Below are positions 60,518 to 64,000 of a stretch of DNA of 64,000 nt, piece by piece. The DNA comes from DAISJI01 sp964559835 (GTDB taxonomy: Bacteria; Acidobacteriota; Terriglobia; Terriglobales; Acidobacteriaceae). Position 1 is the first letter of the stretch, and each line of letters begins with the position of its first letter. The position numbers and the translations under genes are program-made. The notes beneath the pieces are model-generated. The model had not been told where the DNA came from. It made no database searches and saw only the letters and a list, made by a program, of their open reading frames with translations. The stretch covers positions 124,001 through 188,000 of the forward strand of contig CAZLJE010000005.1 in NCBI GenBank assembly GCA_964559835.1, in the 5' to 3' direction.

Positions 60518-61087
60518 ATGAAACGCCACCACCAGCACGCCATGCGAGGATTCTCCCTGACGGAAGTCCTCATCGTCACGTCTGTCACCTTGTGCATCGC
60601 TGCGACGTCGGTGCCAAAGGTCGTGGCGATGATGTCGGACATCGAGATGCGCGCCGCGACACGTTCGGCTGCGGGCGTGTTGCAGCAGGCGCGGTCGCAG
60701 TCAATCAAGGACGATAAGTTCTACAGGGTCCGCTACACGAATGGCACCGGCGGCGGCGTTGTGTATGCCGATCTGAATAACGACAGCCAGGTCCAATCGA
60801 CAGAGCCACAAGCGGAAATGGGTACGACCGTTCTCGCGTACAGCGCGCCTTCGGGGATTCCGGCGCTGGATGTCACGCTCCTGGGCTACACGCCTCAAAC
60901 AACGACGGCCGTTGGGTTCAGCTCGACGGGACAGCCCTGCCTTAATACCGGCAGTTGCGCAGTGGGCATGGTGATCTACTTCACCGATACCCGAGCTGTC
61001 GGTGCGCCGGGTTGGGCCGCCGTCGCGATCTCGCCCGCTGGACGCGTCAATACCTGGCTCTGGAGTGGTTCGGCCTGGTCGGAATAG
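60518..61087 (+). CDS. Type IV pilin-like / GspH-FimT family prepilin
   Basis: 189 residues. The N-terminus MRGFSLTEVLIVTSVTLCIAA is the class-III prepilin signal: prepilin peptidase would cut before Phe (GFSLTEVL) and methylate it. The C-terminal domain is the FimT/GspH beta-sheet (FYRVRYTNGTGGGVVYADLNND, VIYFTDTRAVGAPGWAAVAISP). Probably a minor pseudopilin. The start may be 60518 or 60542 (the Met of MRGF). A strong terminator follows. Confidence 0.9.
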   Translation: MKRHHQHAMRGFSLTEVLIVTSVTLCIAATSVPKVVAMMSDIEMRAATRSAAGVLQQARSQSIKDDKFYRVRYTNGTGGGVVYADLNNDSQVQSTEPQAEMGTTVLAYSAPSGIPALDVTLLGYTPQTTTAVGFSSTGQPCLNTGSCAVGMVIYFTDTRAVGAPGWAAVAISPAGRVNTWLWSGSAWSE

Positions 61088-61134
61088 GCGACGGTGTTCG
61101 CACGCATGGACTAAGTGTAAGGCAAGGTTTCGGA

Positions 61135-61162
61135 CGGCTGGCCGGCAATGGCCAGCCGTTTT
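61135..61162 (+). terminator. Rho-independent terminator of the pilin-like gene
   Basis: CGGCTGGCC pairs perfectly with GGCCAGCCG around GGCAAT, followed by TTTT. Confidence 0.88.
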
Positions 61163-61243
61163 CGTTTGGCGCGCGACTCTCATCTCATTGAATCCAACCG
61201 GCCACGGTTGAATCCAATCGGCATCGAAAGCCAGGAGGAATAG

Positions 61244-61924
61244 ATGTCTTTACGCATCAACGATGAGGCGCCGAACTTCAAAGCGCAGACCACGCAGGGC
61301 GAGATCGACTTTCACCAATGGATCGGCGATGGATGGGCCATCCTCTTCTCCCATCCCAAGGACTTCACCCCGGTGTGCACCACCGAACTTGGTTATATGG
61401 CAGGACTGGGGCCGGAATTCAAAAAGCGCAACACCAAGATCATCGGCCTGAGCGTCGATCCGGTGGATGACCACGGGCGCTGGGCGTCCGACATCGAAGC
61501 GACCCAGGGCCATAAGGTCACATATCCGATGATCGGCGATCCGGAGTTGAAGGTCGCGAAGCTCTACGACATGCTGCCCTCCGATGCCGGCAACACTTCG
61601 CAGGGGCGCACCGCCGCGACGAATGCTACCGTTCGCACCGTGTTCATCGTCGGACCGGACAAGAAGATCAAGCTGATGCTGGTCTATCCGATGAGCTGCG
61701 GACGTAACTTCGATGAGGTCCTGCGCGCGCTCGACGCGATCCAGCTCGCGGCCAAGGAGTCGGTCGCGACGCCTGTAAACTGGAAGCCGGGCGACGAGGT
61801 GATCATTCCGACCACGGTCACAGACGAGCAGGCGAAACAGAAGTACCCGCAGGGATTCAAAACACACCGCCCCTACCTGCGCACCGTCAAACTGAGCGAG
61901 GAAGCGGCGAGAGCAACGAAGTAA
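61244..61924 (+). CDS. 1-Cys peroxiredoxin (Prx6 class)
   Basis: 226 residues. The peroxidatic Cys45 is in DFTPVCTTELG; Prx6-type features are the long C-terminal arm with VNWKPGDEVIIPTTVTDEQAK and the family motif RTVFIVGPDKKIKLMLVYP. No resolving cysteine is seen in the usual place, so it should need an external reductant. It reduces peroxides in the cytoplasm. A strong AGGAGGA ribosome site precedes the ATG. tRNA-Sec lies just downstream but the protein itself has no in-frame TGA. Confidence 0.95.
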   Translation: MSLRINDEAPNFKAQTTQGEIDFHQWIGDGWAILFSHPKDFTPVCTTELGYMAGLGPEFKKRNTKIIGLSVDPVDDHGRWASDIEATQGHKVTYPMIGDPELKVAKLYDMLPSDAGNTSQGRTAATNATVRTVFIVGPDKKIKLMLVYPMSCGRNFDEVLRALDAIQLAAKESVATPVNWKPGDEVIIPTTVTDEQAKQKYPQGFKTHRPYLRTVKLSEEAARATK

Positions 61925-61938
61925 GAAGAATAGAATTA

Positions 61939-62016
61939 GGCACGGATCTCCACGGATAAGCACCGATCAGATACAAGCCATGATTTGATCGGTGTGAATC
62001 CGTGAAAAGCCGTGGC
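61939..62016. repeat. Inverted ~10-nt-period repeat (CACGGAT / ATCCGTG, GATCGGTG units)
   Basis: The left arm (61939-61970) has CACGGATCT, CACGGATAAG and CACCGATCA. The right arm (61984-62016) carries the complements TGATCGGTG, AATCCGTG and AGCCGTGG. It lies between the peroxiredoxin gene and tRNA-Sec. Confidence 0.8.
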
Positions 62017-62025
62017 GCGCTTTAC

Positions 62026-62053
62026 GACTGATGACTGCCGAGTGATGACTGAT
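62026..62053. repeat. Direct heptamer repeat (GACTGAT) at the end of tRNA-Sec
   Basis: GACTGAT, GACTGCC, GAGTGAT, GACTGAT end 2 nt from the CCA end of the tRNA. No complementary arm is nearby. Confidence 0.8.
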
Positions 62054-62055
62054 TT

Positions 62056-62153
62056 TGGCGGAAGCGTGTGCGAGTCGAACGCACCGTCCCCAGGAAAACC
62101 TGACGACCGCCGGTTTTGAAGACCGGGAGGATCACCGGACCCCATGCGCTTCC
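62056..62153 (-). tRNA. selC: tRNA-Sec (selenocysteine, anticodon TCA)
   Basis: 98 nt including the encoded CCA. On the minus strand the acceptor stem is GGAAGCGC, pairing with a GCGCTTCC-type 3' strand through the long (8-bp) acceptor stem typical of tRNA-Sec. The anticodon loop CTTCAAA contains TCA, the long variable arm (GTCGTCAGGTTTTCCTGGGGAC) is present, and the T-arm has GTTCGACTC. The cell therefore reads UGA as selenocysteine. selA/selB/selD and a selenoprotein gene are not in this window. Confidence 0.97.
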
Positions 62154-62368
62154 GTCCGCTAGTCTAGCAAAGAGCGATCCAGCCGTTCGGAAGCCGCTCC
62201 GGGTGCGACTTCTCGCGATTTGTATTCAGAAAACCGCTTCCGGAGCGCACTCCAGCCAGGCCAACTGCCGGTGCTGCCGTGCATCTCACTACCCGGTTAT
62301 CCTGCGCCATGGATAATCCTGGCCCGAGACCTGGCCGTCTCGGGTGGGGGTCTTGCGCCGGGGGACTC

Positions 62369-62614
62369 GTGCCAGTCGCATCCGTTCTGAAGGAGTATTT
62401 CCGCGTCGGGGACCGCGCTCCAACTTCGGGCATCTACCGGGCCATCCACAGCGGTCATCGCCAGAACCACACGGTGATCGTGATCCGCGGCGAGCAGTTC
62501 CCGCGCTGCCGCTTCTGCAAGGACGCCACGGTTTTCCTCCTCGTCGAGCCGACGACCTACATCGCCCACGATATGGATTTCGCCGGGCCCACGCTCGAAA
62601 AAATGAGTTCCTGA
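62369..62614 (+). CDS. Small putative zinc-binding protein (SGIYRxxHxxHR ... FPxCxxC)
   Basis: 81 residues from GTG 62369. The core has TSGIYRAIHSGHRQNHTVIVI and FPRCRFCKDATVF: a histidine-rich first part and a CxxC. The same pattern is often annotated as hypothetical in Acidobacteriota. Together the motifs suggest a zinc-ribbon-like fold. GTG 62369 follows GGGGGA. A longer start at ATG 62309 is possible. Function is unknown. Confidence 0.65.
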   Translation: MPVASVLKEYFRVGDRAPTSGIYRAIHSGHRQNHTVIVIRGEQFPRCRFCKDATVFLLVEPTTYIAHDMDFAGPTLEKMSS

Positions 62615-62689
62615 GCGGCCGACGGCTCGACGTCCACAGTCCGGCAGGAACGCAGCGTAAAATACCGGCGAAACGATTCCCTCCGGAGA

Positions 62690-63583
62690 ATGCCCGCAAT
62701 GACTCCGCGCTCGCTTCCGTTTGTCTGGCTCGACGTCTTCACCGACCGCCCGCTCGAAGGCAATCAACTCGCCGTCTTCACCGACGCGCGCGGCCTCTCA
62801 AAGGAACAAATGCAGGCCATCGCGCTGGAGACTCGGCTCTCCGAAACAACGTTCGTGATCCCGCGCGAGCCGGAGGTCGAACGCGAAAAGGGCGTGCGCG
62901 TGCGCATCTTTACCGTCGACGAAGAGTTGCCCTTTGCCGGCCATCCGACGCTCGGGACGGCAACCGTGCTGCGCGGAATCAGCGGCGCCGATACCATCTG
63001 GCTCGATCTCGATGCCGGCAAGATCCCGGTGCGGTTCCACGACGAGAACGGACTCGCATTCGGCGAGATGCGCCAGCGCGACCCCGAATTCCTCACCTTG
63101 CACCAACGGGAGGACGTCGCTCGCGCCACGGGACTCGCTGTTGACGATATCGATCCGGACCTGCCCATCCAGACCGTCTCCACCGGGCTTCCATTCACCA
63201 TCGTGCCCGTCCGCAGACTGGCGGCGCTGCAGACGTTGAGTTTCGACTGGAACAAGGCGAAAGAGTACCTCGAAAGATCCGGAGGCAATTTCTTCTACTT
63301 CATCGCGCGCGGGGCGGTGAATCACCGCGCCGACATGCACGTCCGCATGATCTTCTACAACGGCGAGGACCCCGCTACCGGATCCGCTGCCGGGTGTGCC
63401 GCGTCGTGGATGGTGAAGTACGGAGTGGCGAAGGCGGCGCAGAAGGTCGCCATCGAACAGGGAGTAGAGTGCCGCCGTCCGAGCCGGCTGGTCGTCAGCG
63501 CCGACCGCGACGGCGACAAGATCACCGACGTGCGCGTCGGCGGGAACTGCGTCCATATCATCCGCGGCGAACTGACGCTGTAG
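62690..63583 (+). CDS. PhzF family isomerase
   Basis: 297 residues, two diaminopimelate-epimerase-like halves. FVWLDVFTDRPLEGNQLAVF is the family start; the catalytic Glu is in RLSETTFV; the second half has EDPATGSAAGCAASWMV. Members isomerise trans-2,3-dihydro-3-hydroxyanthranilate (phenazine path) or related substrates. No phenazine genes are nearby, so the real substrate is unknown. ATG 62690 follows CCGGAGA. Confidence 0.93.
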   Translation: MPAMTPRSLPFVWLDVFTDRPLEGNQLAVFTDARGLSKEQMQAIALETRLSETTFVIPREPEVEREKGVRVRIFTVDEELPFAGHPTLGTATVLRGISGADTIWLDLDAGKIPVRFHDENGLAFGEMRQRDPEFLTLHQREDVARATGLAVDDIDPDLPIQTVSTGLPFTIVPVRRLAALQTLSFDWNKAKEYLERSGGNFFYFIARGAVNHRADMHVRMIFYNGEDPATGSAAGCAASWMVKYGVAKAAQKVAIEQGVECRRPSRLVVSADRDGDKITDVRVGGNCVHIIRGELTL

Positions 63584-63702
63584 TGCTCAGTGCTCAGTTT
63601 TCAGTGCTCAGATCGTCCATGCGAATGTTGGTTTATCAAAAAATTTTGTTCGAGGTTTGCACTCAGCACTGAGCACTTTGCACTCTGCACTCTGCACTTT
63701 TT
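63582..63702. repeat. Inverted heptamer repeat (AGTGCTC / TGCACTC, GAGCACT units)
   Basis: Left arm 63582-63611 has TAGTGCTCAGTGCTCAG and TTTTCAGTGCTCAG; right arm 63658-63702 has CAGCACT, GAGCACT, TTGCACT, CTGCACT, CTGCACT. The left arm includes the PhzF stop codon TAG (63581-63583). Confidence 0.85.
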
Positions 63703-63897
63703 CAAGACACGCATCCGGCGCGCCAAAGCTTTCCTCTGTTTCCACAAAATCCTGAATGGCTATTGTCATTTCTGGTACTTGCCTTGGTTCGCTGCGAGTC
63801 CTAGGATGCGCTTCGGTTTTCATTCGTCATTTAAGAAATCGAAAGAGAGATTAGGAGTCAGGCGAAAGGTGTGCCGCCTCGCTCCCGGCCCAACATC
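63584..63897. other. 314-bp spacer before the terminal response regulator gene
   Basis: It holds an inverted heptamer repeat (63582-63702) and about 190 bp without recognisable features. No gene is supported in it. Confidence 0.5.
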
Positions 63898-64000
63898 ATG
63901 AAACCGAAAAGAACGATCCTGTGTGTCGACGACAACGAACAATCCTTATCCATCCGCAAAGTGATGTTGGAGACGCGAGGCTACCGGGTGATTGCCTGCC
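63898..64000 (+). CDS. Response regulator receiver domain, N-terminal part (3' end outside window)
   Basis: 34 residues are visible: KRTILCVDDNEQSLSIRKVML with the acidic pair DD and a hydrophobic start, typical of CheY-like receivers. It begins at ATG 63898 after a weak ribosome site. Any output domain lies beyond the window. Confidence 0.85.
   Translation, partial: MKPKRTILCVDDNEQSLSIRKVMLETRGYRVIAC

Noticed and set aside
61244..61924. Peroxiredoxin as a selenoprotein because selC is adjacent
   Set aside because: The active site is a cysteine (PVCTTE), and the frame has no internal TGA.
63608..63823. Small open frame on the minus strand in the final spacer
   Set aside because: Its sequence (SAECKVLSAECK) is simply translated heptamer repeat and has no ribosome site.

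Overview
The window is a gene-dense, high-GC bacterial chromosome segment with no phage, plasmid or insertion-sequence genes. The gene content points to an Acidobacteriota (Terriglobia / Koribacter-like) soil bacterium. The clues are an ADOP-type duplicated permease without an ATPase, an acidobacterial VWFA-type protein, a HAF-repeat protein, a DUF4097 protein, a PEP-CTERM protein and many secreted TPR and peptidase proteins. This assignment is by family recognition, not by database search.

Layout. 0-7 kb: end of an M20 peptidase, a DUF255 thioredoxin-fold protein, and a convergent glycolate oxidase operon glcDEF (minus strand). 7-17 kb: DUF4442 hotdog protein, M28 glutaminyl-cyclase-like lipoprotein, a gene broken by a perfect 35-bp tandem duplication, a tatB-like/tatC pair, S41 protease, an orphan receiver protein, HAF protein, PilZ, hemolysin III and a phosphoesterase. 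17-28 kb: tetR-MFP-RND efflux operon with a palindromic operator, CPBP membrane protein, TPR protein, NfeD/slipin pair, SPOR protein and a molybdopterin oxidoreductase. 28-41 kb: secreted proteins, a TPR gene behind a textbook sigma-54 promoter, thiD, rlpA, pyrF, mscS, PEP-CTERM, then mutL, an AlkZ-like gene and cmk. 42-53 kb: ADOP permease, S9 peptidase, RibD-like reductase, phytoene-desaturase-like flavoprotein, BON protein, amidohydrolase, SDR and GNAT. 53-64 kb: a free-standing tatA, a PPDK-like protein, a VWA protein, an enolase fusion, a pilin-like protein, a 1-Cys peroxiredoxin, tRNA-Sec (selC), PhzF, and the start of a response regulator.

Two things stand out. First, 57744-60167 encodes one 807-residue protein in which an M50/site-2-protease-like membrane metallopeptidase (HEIGH) is fused to a circularly permuted enolase. 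The catalytic barrel comes first and the classical N-terminal capping domain last, and all the catalytic residues I checked are present. It sits behind a TATAAT box with a CRP-like palindrome centred near -42, and 1.2 kb from a PPDK-like protein, so this may be a phosphoenolpyruvate-related neighbourhood.

Second, the spacers carry a structural family of short tandem repeats with a period of 7 nt (sometimes 8 or 10). They usually occur as inverted pairs around gene ends. The unit sequence differs at every locus, but the period and the pairing of the arms are kept. Some arms supply stop codons, and one arm encodes the hydrophobic core of a signal peptide. A second, dispersed hairpin repeat (17051 and 49996) shows a compensatory base change.
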